Of a DNA stretch of 21,945 nucleotides, positions 15,727-21,945 are shown piece by piece. The notes under the pieces are model-generated. The model worked only from the letters and a program-made list of their open reading frames with translations, was not told the origin of the DNA and did no database searches. This DNA is from a virus. How positions within the stretch are numbered: position 1 is the first letter of the stretch; every line of letters begins with the position of its first letter. The stretch is from positions 1 through 21,945 of the IMG/VR virus record IMGVR_UViG_3300020451_000053; one strand, given 5' to 3'. Both the position numbers and the translations under genes were made by a program.

Positions 15727-16193
15727 CGCAATGACAACGCTGACTCCAAAGGCAAAATCCCAACATTTTTACTTGTCAACGAATTTGCCGGAAAGTTAGA
15801 CGCAACCGCATCAAGAGCTGAGCTGAAACGTAACTCGATCGTGTCTGTACTAAACGACGCACCAAGGCCAACAAAGATTTCATGCGGACCATTATTGCTA
15901 ACACCGCCAGACTGATTTACAAAACGCGTATCAAGCGTCAGCAAACTTTTGCGATTGCCTTCGCCCTCTTCAACAAGCCTGACCGCATATTCAGTGGCAG
16001 GAAACAAAACTGTAAGCTGATCGTTATCACCGTTCAAACTTGAAACAGATCCATTTACTTGAAATGGTGCGAATGAAAAAGACGCCCCGCCAAACGTCTG
16101 CTTAGAACCAACAAAATAATTTTGAAAACAATGCCGTTTACCGTTGTCGGTCAATAGATCAAAAAATTGAACCAGACGGATTTCATTTGTCAT
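15723..16193 (-). CDS. Minor tail protein at the gpL position (DUF1833/gpL-like)
   Basis: The 156-residue protein sits between the M-like and K-like genes, where lambda has the tip protein gpL. Visible features are MTNEIRLVQFFDLLTDNGKR (1-20), FAPFQVNGSVSSLNGDNDQL (41-60) and FPATEYAVRLVEEGEG (64-79). The C-terminus reads NVGILPLESALSLR. The 'F.PF.V.GSV..L.GDN..L...FP.TE' pattern is one I associate with DUF1833-like or gpL-like tail tip proteins. Lambda gpL binds an iron-sulfur cluster through four C-terminal cysteines. Here the only cysteine is Cys22, so no such cluster can form. The assignment rests mainly on order; DUF1833 and gpL cannot be told apart by eye. Confidence 0.64.
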   Translation of the reverse strand: MTNEIRLVQFFDLLTDNGKRHCFQNYFVGSKQTFGGASFSFAPFQVNGSVSSLNGDNDQLTVLFPATEYAVRLVEEGEGNRKSLLTLDTRFVNQSGGVSNNGPHEIFVGLGASFSTDTIELRFSSALDAVASNFPANSLTSKNVGILPLESALSLR

Positions 16194-16597
16194 GCTTCAA
16201 TTTCTCCGATCAGCTTTACAACCACAGTGCTTATGCCTGACTTGACACTCTGCACTTTCGGCGGTTCCGCATAACGCCATTTTACGTCAGCTGGACTTCG
16301 CACCAAGTCTCTAACGCCGTTGTCCATGCCCTCAAACACACGCGCAGGTAACGTAAAGCTCTCAAATGTCCCATCTACATTGCCGTAATGATCCATAATT
16401 TCCTTTGCTGTGCCTGAATTAGTTCGCAGCTCAGAGGTGTCGCCTATGTTCTTAAAGGTTAGATCCATCGTGTAGCCGGTCTGTCTATTGCCGAATGCAC
16501 GCTTGAAAATTGCCCCAGACAATGACCTGTAGGTCTTGCTGGGATAATCGCCCAGAGAGAATGAACGGGTTGTCGGCTTTATGCTTGGGAATGCCAT
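16190..16597 (-). CDS. Minor tail protein, lambda gpM-like
   Basis: This 135-residue protein is first in the tip series after the tape measure, where lambda has gpM. The N-terminus, MAFPSIKPTTRSFSLGDYPS, is followed by an aromatic/basic stretch (FKRAFGNRQTGYTMDLTFKN, 31-50), a common pattern in gpM-like distal tail proteins, where it is the 'R.FG.......W...F.N' strand pair. Later come EIMDHYGNVDGTFESFTLPA and SPADVKWRYAEPPKV, again beta-rich. The family joins the tube to the tip complex. It overlaps the tape measure by 1 base and the next gene by 4. The role is well supported by order and moderately by motif. Confidence 0.72.
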   Translation of the reverse strand: MAFPSIKPTTRSFSLGDYPSKTYRSLSGAIFKRAFGNRQTGYTMDLTFKNIGDTSELRTNSGTAKEIMDHYGNVDGTFESFTLPARVFEGMDNGVRDLVRSPADVKWRYAEPPKVQSVKSGISTVVVKLIGEIEA

Positions 16598-18882
16598 CAG
16601 CTAATACCGACACGGGCGCGTGTGCGCGGGCTGTTCTGCATTCTATCTAGCGTCATATTCATGCCACGTTTAGCACCATCACTTGCCGCCTGACGACGTG
16701 TTGTCGCCATTGCTGATTCGAGCTGCTCACGGCTGACGTACTCCGTTCCGCCAATGCTAGTGGTCTCAAAGGTGAAGTTCATAGACATGCCTGCGTTGCC
16801 TGCAGGAGAGTTGCCCATCATCCTCCGCATATCTTCATTCCGCATAATGCCACCATCTTGCCCAGGAACAAACAGCTCAGGACCACGTTCGCCGACCATA
16901 TAAGGACGACCGCTATCAACAGGACCACCATTGGCTGCAAAACCAGGAATGCCCAAACTAGAACCTATGCCGCCAATACCAGCGTTCAACAAAATGCCGC
17001 CAATCTGTTTCAACACTCCAGACAACGACTCTCGCAAAGACTTGCTGCCATCAATGGCGCTGGTAATCGTATCAACGATGCCAGCCTGAATTGATGCGCC
17101 AATGCTCTCATAAACTTGTTTCAACTGTTGCGCTTGAGCTTCTAATCGTTCCTGCACTCTTTCCTCTTCCGTCTTACGCTCTTGTGCAGCTTTTTTGAGC
17201 TGTTCAGTCGCATCTATTTGGTCATGTAGCGCAACAGTCGCTTGCAGCTCTGCTTTGACCTGATCATCAGTCAAGCCTCTTTTGTTTCTCAAAATTTCAG
17301 CAATCTGTATCTGTCGTTCAAATTGCTGCCGCTCTTCATTTGTTAACGCAGACGCTAATAATGTTTGATTTTTAAGGCTTTGCACTCGATCTTCTGACGC
17401 AGCCGCTTGCCTCCTAGCTGCTTCTGCTAGACGCTCTGCGTCTGTAGTTGCTTGCGCGTCGCTTGCACCCCCGCCAGTCGGAACAATGTTGCTGGCTGGG
17501 GCATCAACAGTAGGTGCTGGTGTAGCCGTACTTCGAAGTTTTTCTGCCGCTTCAAACTTTTTCAAAGCCAGAGCTTCAACTTCAGCCTCATCAGCTTTTC
17601 TTGTACCACGACCCATGACACCGCCCAACTCTTTGCGGGCTTGCGTACGTGCAGCATTCATACGGAACATTCTCCCAAGCGCGTCTGTCGCACGTACCGC
17701 TGCAGTGATTACAGAATTAACAAGATCTAAAATGCCTTTAATTGCTGGGCCAAGAACTTGATCTAAACTACGCATCAACGTACCAATTTTGTTGACAATT
17801 TTAGTAATCTGCGACGAAACCGTCTGACCCATAATGTCAGCAGCGTCTTTAGCGGCTCCAGTTGCATCTTTTTGATTGCCAAGATTTTTATTAAACGTGA
17901 CAAGATCGTCGTTAATCAAAGGCATCAATGCCTTGAGAGCGTCAACCGATCCGAACAGTTTTGTAATCTCAACCTCACTACCACCAGTTGCTTTAATGAC
18001 ATCTTCCAAGAAACCGCCAAACCCTTTTGTTTTTATTGCCGCACTGCTGAAATCTAAACCTAACCTCTTGGCTGCCTTTGCCGCCTCAGCCGTTGGCTTG
18101 ACAACAGAGGCGATAACTTGGTTAATACCAGCAAACGTGCTTTCAACTGGCACACCTTGAGCAGTGACAGTAGAGATTGCTGCATTTAGCTCATCTAAAC
18201 CCACGCCAGCAGCGGCTGCGATAGGAGCGACACGACCAATTTGCGTAGCGTATTGTCCAACAACGATTTTACCGTCGTTTTGTGTCTGTATAAATCCATC
18301 AACGATCTTGGCCACACTGTCTGTAGTTAAGCCGTAAGAATTCATCACGCTTGTTGCAGCATCTGACACCGTTGCAATGTCAGTCATTCCACCTGCTGCA
18401 CCAAGAACTGATGCTTCTAAAATTTTTGTAATGTCAGCAGCATTACTAAAACCTGCAGAGGCAACGTCATACGACGCAGCTAACAACTGGTTTGACGATG
18501 CCAAACCATCTGTGCGAGCCACAACACCTACAAGTTGATTTTCTAACGCTTTCGCGTCAACTCCAAGCGTTCTTACCGCTGCTCTTGCTCTGTCAGCCTC
18601 AACAAAACCCTTAAATCCTCCTACAACTGCCGCGGCGGCACCTGCTACTAAAGACAGTGGCCCAAGTATGCCTTTGACCGCTACACCCAAAGCTTTTGTT
18701 GTTACACCAGCAGCGCCTGCACCTTTACCAAAGGCTTTAATTGCATTTTCTGCAACGCCAGTAGAACCACCAGACTTGCGGACTGCGACCTCTAACTTGT
18801 TGACTTGCCGTTCGAGCTGCGCAACCTTTCTGTTTGCGTCGCGTGTTTCGACCTTAAACCTAATGCTGGTTTCAGTAGCCAC
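16597..18882 (-). CDS. Tape measure protein
   Basis: The 761-residue protein sets tail length and is later ejected ahead of the DNA. It starts with a coiled-coil helix (about 8-36), then a hydrophobic segment, GILGPLSLVAGAAAAVVGGF (71-90). The TP901-type tape-measure core follows, with repeated Ala/Gly-rich helices and phrases such as ASYDVASAGFSNAADITKIL and VAPIAAAAGVGLDELNAAIS. A charged coiled coil occupies roughly 490-600. The C-terminus has GGPVDSGRPYMVGERGPELF (from 652), a hallmark of many siphophage tape measures. The start is GTG (18880-18882), preceded by AGGTG; the ATG five bases upstream is out of frame. At about 1.5 angstrom per residue the tail would be near 110 nm. The stop overlaps the next ATG by one base. 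Confidence 0.93.
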   Translation of the reverse strand: MATETSIRFKVETRDANRKVAQLERQVNKLEVAVRKSGGSTGVAENAIKAFGKGAGAAGVTTKALGVAVKGILGPLSLVAGAAAAVVGGFKGFVEADRARAAVRTLGVDAKALENQLVGVVARTDGLASSNQLLAASYDVASAGFSNAADITKILEASVLGAAGGMTDIATVSDAATSVMNSYGLTTDSVAKIVDGFIQTQNDGKIVVGQYATQIGRVAPIAAAAGVGLDELNAAISTVTAQGVPVESTFAGINQVIASVVKPTAEAAKAAKRLGLDFSSAAIKTKGFGGFLEDVIKATGGSEVEITKLFGSVDALKALMPLINDDLVTFNKNLGNQKDATGAAKDAADIMGQTVSSQITKIVNKIGTLMRSLDQVLGPAIKGILDLVNSVITAAVRATDALGRMFRMNAARTQARKELGGVMGRGTRKADEAEVEALALKKFEAAEKLRSTATPAPTVDAPASNIVPTGGGASDAQATTDAERLAEAARRQAAASEDRVQSLKNQTLLASALTNEERQQFERQIQIAEILRNKRGLTDDQVKAELQATVALHDQIDATEQLKKAAQERKTEEERVQERLEAQAQQLKQVYESIGASIQAGIVDTITSAIDGSKSLRESLSGVLKQIGGILLNAGIGGIGSSLGIPGFAANGGPVDSGRPYMVGERGPELFVPGQDGGIMRNEDMRRMMGNSPAGNAGMSMNFTFETTSIGGTEYVSREQLESAMATTRRQAASDGAKRGMNMTLDRMQNSPRTRARVGIS

Positions 18883-18906
18883 GGCATCGCACCTAGTACG
18901 TCAATC

Positions 18907-19089
18907 TTACCGCCGCTGCGTCCTTCCGCGATTCATTGCCTGCTCTTCTCTTTTGTTTTTTAGCTCGTAGTACGCAGCAAAATGCACAAGCTCTGCATCA
19001 GACAACTCTGTTCGCAGCTTGCTAACCGTCATACCTAGCTCGCAGGCCAAGAAAAACTCAAAATAGAGCCAGTTGTCCTGCTCTAAGCT
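18907..19089 (-). CDS. T extension of the tail assembly chaperone (made by -1 frameshift as G-T)
   Basis: After a one-base backward slip at the A7 run, translation continues from AGC (19087-19089) for 60 residues to a TAA at 18907-18909. The extension reads SLEQDNWLYFEFFLACELG (start) and then MTVSKLRTELSDAELVHFAA, ending KREEQAMNRGRTQRR. The 'MTV..L...LSDAEL..F.AYY' pattern is typical of the downstream half of siphophage tail chaperones, where it lies behind a Trp/aromatic-rich linker. Fused to residues 1-118 of G it would give about 178 residues. It has no good start site of its own near the beginning; an internal ATG at the MTV is possible but has no evident ribosome site. It ends 24 bases before the tape measure start. 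Confidence 0.8.
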   Translation of the reverse strand, partial: SLEQDNWLYFEFFLACELGMTVSKLRTELSDAELVHFAAYYELKNKREEQAMNRGRTQRR

Positions 19090-19442
19090 TTTTTTGCTGC
19101 ATCAAGGTCTTCGCCTTCACCAACGCCAAACAAGAACAGTTCGAGGTCGTTTAGCACAGACTCAGGCAACTCATGCTGAAGCTTGGCCGCGTCGGCACTG
19201 GCGAAAGCTTTTGATCCGTCATGCAACTCAGCAAGTTGACACAGCATTTGCGTGCTGATGTCCAATGCTTCTTCACTGTTCGCCAAACTTTGCGCACGCT
19301 TGCGATCAGCCCTTGTGATGGGACGAAAGTAGAGATCTAGGACAGGATCGCCTGCTTCAGTTTTGATAGTGAACTTGCGCCGCTGGCTAAGGTCAAAAGC
19401 CCCAACCAGTAGATCAACTGTCCTGACGTTTTTAGCGGGCAT
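19083..19442 (-). CDS. Tail assembly chaperone G (unshifted product)
   Basis: The 119-residue product is the short form of the tail assembly chaperone. It has an N-terminal beta part (FDLSQRRKFTIKTEAGDPVL, 16-35; LYFRPITRADRKRA, 37-50) and a helical part ending in the acidic VGEGEDLDAAKKA. The phrase 'F.PITRADR' resembles siphophage gpG-like chaperones. It sits between tube and tape measure genes and should bind the tape measure while the tube is assembled. The last sense codons are GCA AAA AAA GCT before TAG, which form a slippery A7 run (19089-19095). A fraction of ribosomes should shift back one base there and make the longer G-T product. Role is firm by position plus frameshift; sequence motifs alone would be weaker. 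Confidence 0.82.
   Translation of the reverse strand: MPAKNVRTVDLLVGAFDLSQRRKFTIKTEAGDPVLDLYFRPITRADRKRAQSLANSEEALDISTQMLCQLAELHDGSKAFASADAAKLQHELPESVLNDLELFLFGVGEGEDLDAAKKA
19089..19095 (-). promoter_or_regulatory. Programmed -1 ribosomal frameshift site (A AAA AAA)
   Basis: On the coding strand, seven consecutive A bases lie in the required phase: gcA AAA AAA gct, with both AAA codons able to re-pair after a one-base backward slip. The zero-frame stop TAG follows one codon later. A possible 6-bp stem, TAGAGC/GCTCTA with a 10-base loop (19064-19085), begins three bases after the run, closer than the 5 to 9 bases usual for stimulators. The minus-one frame opens at this point into a chaperone-like 60-residue extension, which is what makes the site convincing. 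Confidence 0.8.
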
Positions 19443-19445
19443 ACA

Positions 19446-19892
19446 TCACACTGATGCAATAGCGACTGCACCCTTAGTGTCAAACCCAAGAGTTACAACC
19501 TGTAGCTCACCAACCGTAGCACTAAATTCTGCGCTAGTAATCAATATATTGAAAGTAATTTTTTCGCTGCCAGAACCTTGGCTGCCAGCATCAAACGTGT
19601 AAAGCTCGGCACCTGCAACGGTTGATTCAGTGGCTGGAGTCGTAAGGATCTCACGAATCAAGTCACCTTTGCCATCTCCAGCAGCAGTTTTTTCATAAAA
19701 CACCTCGATGGTGCCACTACCGCCAATCAAGCCGCCAACTCGATCACGGAATGAATCGCCCATCTTCGTCACTTCCAATGATTCTTTATCAATAGTCAAA
19801 GACCACGTCCGAACAGCTGCAACAACTGTCAACGTGTCACCAGAATCATGCCGGAACAGAACGTTGCCTTGTTCGCCGCGATAGAAAGCCAT
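19446..19892 (-). CDS. Major tail tube protein
   Basis: The 148-residue protein lies between the tail terminator and the tail chaperone genes, the conserved place of the tube subunit. It starts MAFYRGEQGNVLFRH, then has VRTWSLTIDKESLEVTKMGD (27-46), a GLIGGSGTIEVFY segment (54-66), and ends with ITFNILITSAEFSATVGELQ (112-131) plus VVTLGFDTKG. This is the strand-helix-strand order of the TP901-1/gpV-like tube fold, where two beta sheets stack into hexamer rings. The proteins at 10979-11410 and 10104-10979 share its opening strand, the central GSG/GSA strand and the closing GEL-type strand, so they look like paralogues. This one is called the main tube subunit because of its position and standard length. 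Confidence 0.86.
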   Translation of the reverse strand: MAFYRGEQGNVLFRHDSGDTLTVVAAVRTWSLTIDKESLEVTKMGDSFRDRVGGLIGGSGTIEVFYEKTAAGDGKGDLIREILTTPATESTVAGAELYTFDAGSQGSGSEKITFNILITSAEFSATVGELQVVTLGFDTKGAVAIASV

Positions 19893-19894
19893 GG

Positions 19895-20320
19895 TCAGAG
19901 TTCCTCGATAAATTCAAAGGTCACACGGACCTGTGTTTGGAAAAAGCCCTCGGGTGTTGGCGATGCCAATACCTCTGGCCCTGTGGGAGCGTCGAAGTAG
20001 ACCCCCGACACGATGACTCTATTGTAAAGGTCTCGAATGCGTTTTCCAATAACGTAGTTGGCCCCTGGCCCGACGCCTTTTGTTGAAAATATATTAATAA
20101 CGACTATTCCAAAAATCCGATTGTCTGAATCGGTTGTGCCGCGAAAGCTCAAGTACTCGCCTCTCCCAAACGTCGTCAGGCATTGCACCCATGACGTATT
20201 CGGCGCTGGCTCATAGGCCATGTTGTGAAAGATAACCGGCAACAAAGGGCTATTCGCAAGCTCCGTTGCTAAACGCGCTTCGATCGTGGCTCGGATCGCG
20301 TTGAGATCTGCTGCAGCCAT
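19895..20320 (-). CDS. Tail terminator protein
   Basis: This 141-residue protein has the order typical of DUF4128-type siphophage tail terminators: an N-terminal helix, LNAIRATIEARLATEL (6-21), then PVIFHNMAYEPAPNTSWVQC (28-47), a strand, IFGIVVINIFSTKGVG (69-84), a helix, NYVIGKRIRDLYNRVIV (88-104), and a closing strand, QTQVRVTFEFIEEL. The 'target residue name, then P..P.W' pattern around 28-47 is a common hallmark of this family. Terminators form a hexameric ring that ends tube polymerisation and joins the neck. The major tail tube gene follows directly (3-base gap region), the standard arrangement. Confidence 0.82.
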   Translation of the reverse strand: MAAADLNAIRATIEARLATELANSPLLPVIFHNMAYEPAPNTSWVQCLTTFGRGEYLSFRGTTDSDNRIFGIVVINIFSTKGVGPGANYVIGKRIRDLYNRVIVSGVYFDAPTGPEVLASPTPEGFFQTQVRVTFEFIEEL

Positions 20321-20686
20321 TTATGTCCTCCGTACGATTTTTTGATACTCACCTTGTGCCCAAGAGACAAGCTCCTTAGCAATCAAATCTGGATAGCCAG
20401 GTTCAGTCCCCTGACGTGTTTTGTATTCGGGCCTGCCGTTCTCGTCTACCCAGGACGGCGGCAAGTTTGTTCCGTACGCAACTGGCTCTGCATACTCAAC
20501 TCGGTTTTCAACAACACCCTCAAATTCTTTGATCTCTGGCAACCAACCATTACGCAACGTGCCTGTATCAACAGGCGTCGCCAGCTTCAAACGCTTTGTT
20601 GCCTCCAGCGTTGTTGCTGCAACTAAGGTGCTGACCTCTTTGCGAAACTTGTCACCAATTTGATCAAGCCGAATCTTGCGTGCCAT
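20321..20686 (-). CDS. HK97 gp10-like neck / tail completion protein
   Basis: The 121-residue protein carries the signature of the HK97 gp10-like family: a helix rich in Ala and Lys (TTLEATKRLKLA, 25-36), then TPVDTGTLRNGW (37-48), then a strand reading NRVEYAEPVAYGT (61-73). The C-terminal part continues PEYKTRQGTEPGY and a final helix, DLIAKELVSWAQGEYQKIV. Family members are neck or tail-completion proteins placed between head closure and tail terminator, as here. The length is normal for the family. The stop abuts the next start, with the TAA and ATG adjacent. The motif makes the assignment firm; the exact contact within the neck is inferred. Confidence 0.85.
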   Translation of the reverse strand: MARKIRLDQIGDKFRKEVSTLVAATTLEATKRLKLATPVDTGTLRNGWLPEIKEFEGVVENRVEYAEPVAYGTNLPPSWVDENGRPEYKTRQGTEPGYPDLIAKELVSWAQGEYQKIVRRT

Positions 20687-20688
20687 CC

Positions 20689-21054
20689 TTAGACCCTCAA
20701 AATCAGTTCGTGAGTAATTGGCGTGTTGTCTTGCTCAGTCGTCTGCACGCGAATCACTTGATGCTCAATGCCACCAATAGTCACTCGGTCCTTTGTCTCT
20801 GGCACTGATGGCAGATCTTTTGCTGCCACAGTCAAACGCTTGTCACCAGCTTGAATAAGCTCGTTGACTTCACGCGTGTTGACATCTTCTAAAACTCCTT
20901 TGATTTCGTGCGTTTCGACCGTCGTTGAAAAGTCAGGAATCGTGCCAGTGGCCGTGTCGTAGTCACCCGCCGTAACGTAGCGAATCGTAACATCACCACC
21001 AAGCTTGGCAATGACCTTACCGGCTACGTTCTCCAGCGACTTAGCTAACGACAT
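20689..21054 (-). CDS. Head closure / head-tail adaptor protein (candidate)
   Basis: The 121-residue protein is mostly predicted beta strand: KLGGDVTIRYVTAGDYDTATG (first third), EIKGVLEDVNTREVNELI (middle), then GDKRLTVAAKDLP and DRVTIGGIEHQVIRVQT, ending HELILRV. This resembles the SPP1 gp16 / HK97 gp7-type head-completion fold, in which a small barrel protein docks below the connector ring and closes the capsid until the tail joins. Its place in the order (connector, closure, gp10-like neck, tail terminator) fits that role exactly. Start ATG at 21052-21054 overlaps the previous TGA by one base. Function is inferred from order and strand pattern; no diagnostic motif is present. Confidence 0.66.
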   Translation of the reverse strand: MSLAKSLENVAGKVIAKLGGDVTIRYVTAGDYDTATGTIPDFSTTVETHEIKGVLEDVNTREVNELIQAGDKRLTVAAKDLPSVPETKDRVTIGGIEHQVIRVQTTEQDNTPITHELILRV

Positions 21055-21308
21055 CAGGCGATGTAGGCAAGGACAGTGCCGGAAGTTAGCTTGACCTTGG
21101 TCATCACAAGACCCTCAATACAACATGCCTTGCCAAAGTTAATTGCAGTTGCATTGCCGGTAGCAAGATTCTCGTCGATGCTTTCTGCTGTCAACGTATG
21201 GATCACAGAATCCTCAAGCGCCATCAGCTTCACAAACTTAGCTGTGTGCTCAGCTTGGTCAGTGATAATCGTTGCCCTGGTCGGAGCGTATCCAGATCCG
21301 TAACCCAT
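21054..21308 (-). CDS. Conserved small structural protein, unknown function
   Basis: This 84-residue protein lies between the connector and the head-closure candidate, so a virion role is likely. It starts with a Gly/Tyr-rich segment, MGYGSGYAPT. A central part follows with FVKLMALEDSVIHTLTAESIDENLATGN (about residues 25-52, quoted in outline only), then KACCIEGLVMTKVKLTSGTV and an end in LAYIA. The closing strand pattern (hydrophobic-x-hydrophobic, LTSG, VLAYIA) resembles small beta-rich proteins I recall from cyanophage structural modules, possibly decoration or head-fibre type. It overlaps the next gene by one base (TGATG), so it is co-translated with it. I do not recognise a defined family. 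A Cys-Cys pair (residues 62-63) is the only unusual feature. Confidence 0.7.
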   Translation of the reverse strand: MGYGSGYAPTRATIITDQAEHTAKFVKLMALEDSVIHTLTAESIDENLATGNATAINFGKACCIEGLVMTKVKLTSGTVLAYIA

Positions 21309-21310
21309 GA

Positions 21311-21871
21311 TTAGCTCCTGCGGATAGCGATGTTGCCTGGTCCACTAATTCTAAGGCCAGTCAAGTACCTTTCAAACATTGGTGGCACACGATCCGCACC
21401 AACAGCACCGCTCTTGTCAGGCGTCACCTCAATGCTGCCAACCTTGACGCTCTTAAAGTCTTCAAGACCACCAAGGCTGATGCCATCGACGTTATTGTGC
21501 AGATACACAGCTAGCTCAACCTGTGCACGCTTGACCTGATCAGGGATCTCGGTATTCGTGTAGTAATCCTCGGTCAGCCTGAACGGAAAGCCGTGCGAAA
21601 ACGATTGGATATACGTGTCTGGCTTACGAACACCCTCACGCGGCCATTGCAATGCCTGCGTTGAATTGGTTCGCGCTCCTAAAAAACGTTCACGATCAAG
21701 GCGCTGTGTAGCTGCCGTCAGCGCACGATGTCTGTTGTCAGTTGTGCCCGTCGTCCATTTGGAGACATCGGCACTAGAAATCATTGCCTCAACCATCGTG
21801 TTTGCATCAGTCAGCGTCACGTAGCTGTTGGCGTTTGCGTCGCCCACTGTTGCGTTGATTGTTACTGCCAT
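21311..21871 (-). CDS. Head-tail connector protein, DnaT-like family
   Basis: This 186-residue protein has the layout of the phage family annotated 'putative DnaT-like ssDNA-binding protein'. Features are an N-terminal NANSYVTLTDAN stretch (residues 13-24), an Arg-rich helix, ALTAATQRLDRERFLG (50-65), and a QALQWPREGV box (72-81). A later helix, DQVKRAQVELAVYL (about 111-124), resembles HK97 gp6-type connectors. In phage genomes this family sits between capsid and tail-completion genes and is thought to form the adaptor ring under the portal; the DNA-binding name is probably historical. Start is ATG at 21869-21871. The next gene starts 3 bases after its stop region. Family assignment is from motif recall, not search; the exact adaptor role is inferred from position. 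Confidence 0.72.
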   Translation of the reverse strand: MAVTINATVGDANANSYVTLTDANTMVEAMISSADVSKWTTGTTDNRHRALTAATQRLDRERFLGARTNSTQALQWPREGVRKPDTYIQSFSHGFPFRLTEDYYTNTEIPDQVKRAQVELAVYLHNNVDGISLGGLEDFKSVKVGSIEVTPDKSGAVGADRVPPMFERYLTGLRISGPGNIAIRRS

Positions 21872-21945
21872 CGGCTTTAGCGGTGGAGGTCTTCTTAGTT
21901 GGCTTTACAGAAGCAGAGGCTGCCGCTTGCGCAGCAACCTCACGC
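21807..21945 (-). CDS. C-terminal end of an upstream gene (partial)
   Basis: Only one minus-strand frame stays open from the right edge. It gives about 45 residues, beginning REVAAQAAASASVKPTKK, and ends at a TGA at 21807-21809. The tail is rich in Ala, Lys, Thr and Arg, like a disordered basic C-terminus. The other two frames stop almost at once (TGA at 21940-21942, and a TAA about 36 bases further in). Since genes elsewhere in the window leave almost no gaps, this frame is probably coding. It would overlap the next gene by 65 bases, longer than the usual 1 to 4 bases here, which is the main reason for caution. Its position suggests a head or head-tail gene, but nothing visible identifies it. 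Confidence 0.42.
   Translation of the reverse strand, partial: REVAAQAAASASVKPTKKTSTAKADGSNNQRNSGRRKRQQLRDAD

Noticed and set aside
18885-18887. ATG just upstream of the tape measure start
   Set aside because: It is out of frame with the tape measure. The in-frame GTG at 18880-18882 has an AGGTG upstream.

Overview
The window is a tightly packed tail and host-recognition module of a tailed bacteriophage with a long non-contractile (siphovirus-type) tail. Every supportable gene lies on the minus strand, so transcription runs from the right edge to the left. Most neighbouring genes abut or overlap by 1 or 4 bases, which points to one late operon with translational coupling. No sheath, baseplate-wedge, integrase, tRNA, transposase or CRISPR signal was seen. 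The host is best guessed as a marine cyanobacterium (Synechococcus or Prochlorococcus). The fibre N-termini, a 41-residue Lys/Arg-rich protein with a KPKKTRQG box and a set of small conserved proteins resemble what I recall from marine cyanophages. This was not checked by search.

Right part (about 21,945 to 19,446): the tail end of an upstream gene, a DnaT-like head-tail connector protein, an unknown 84-residue protein, a head-closure/adaptor candidate, an HK97 gp10-like neck protein, a tail terminator and the major tail tube protein.

Middle part (19,442 to 11,438): tail assembly chaperone G with a -1 frameshift extension (G-T), the tape measure protein, then a lambda-like tail-tip series: M-like, L-like, a degenerate NlpC/P60 (gpK-like) protein and a 1304-residue gpJ-like central hub. 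G and G-T should chaperone the tape measure. The tube protein polymerises around it, the terminator caps the head-proximal end, and the M/L/K/J-like proteins build the tip.

Left part (11,410 to 1): two further proteins that look like paralogues of the tail tube protein, then the adsorption cassette. The cassette holds a 985-residue fibre, a 1239-residue fibre with twenty-seven 17-residue repeats and a C-terminal S74 intramolecular chaperone, an island of small genes (75, 102, 63 and 41 residues), a 112-residue structural candidate, a 77-residue mini-fibre with a GPQGPPG box, and a third fibre that runs off the left edge after 591 residues.

The observations most worth following are the tube-fold paralogues placed after gpJ (one with about 120 inserted residues), the A7 frameshift site, the NlpC/P60 domain that lacks its catalytic His, and the gpJ homologue that stops after its core, with recognition apparently moved to three separate fibres.
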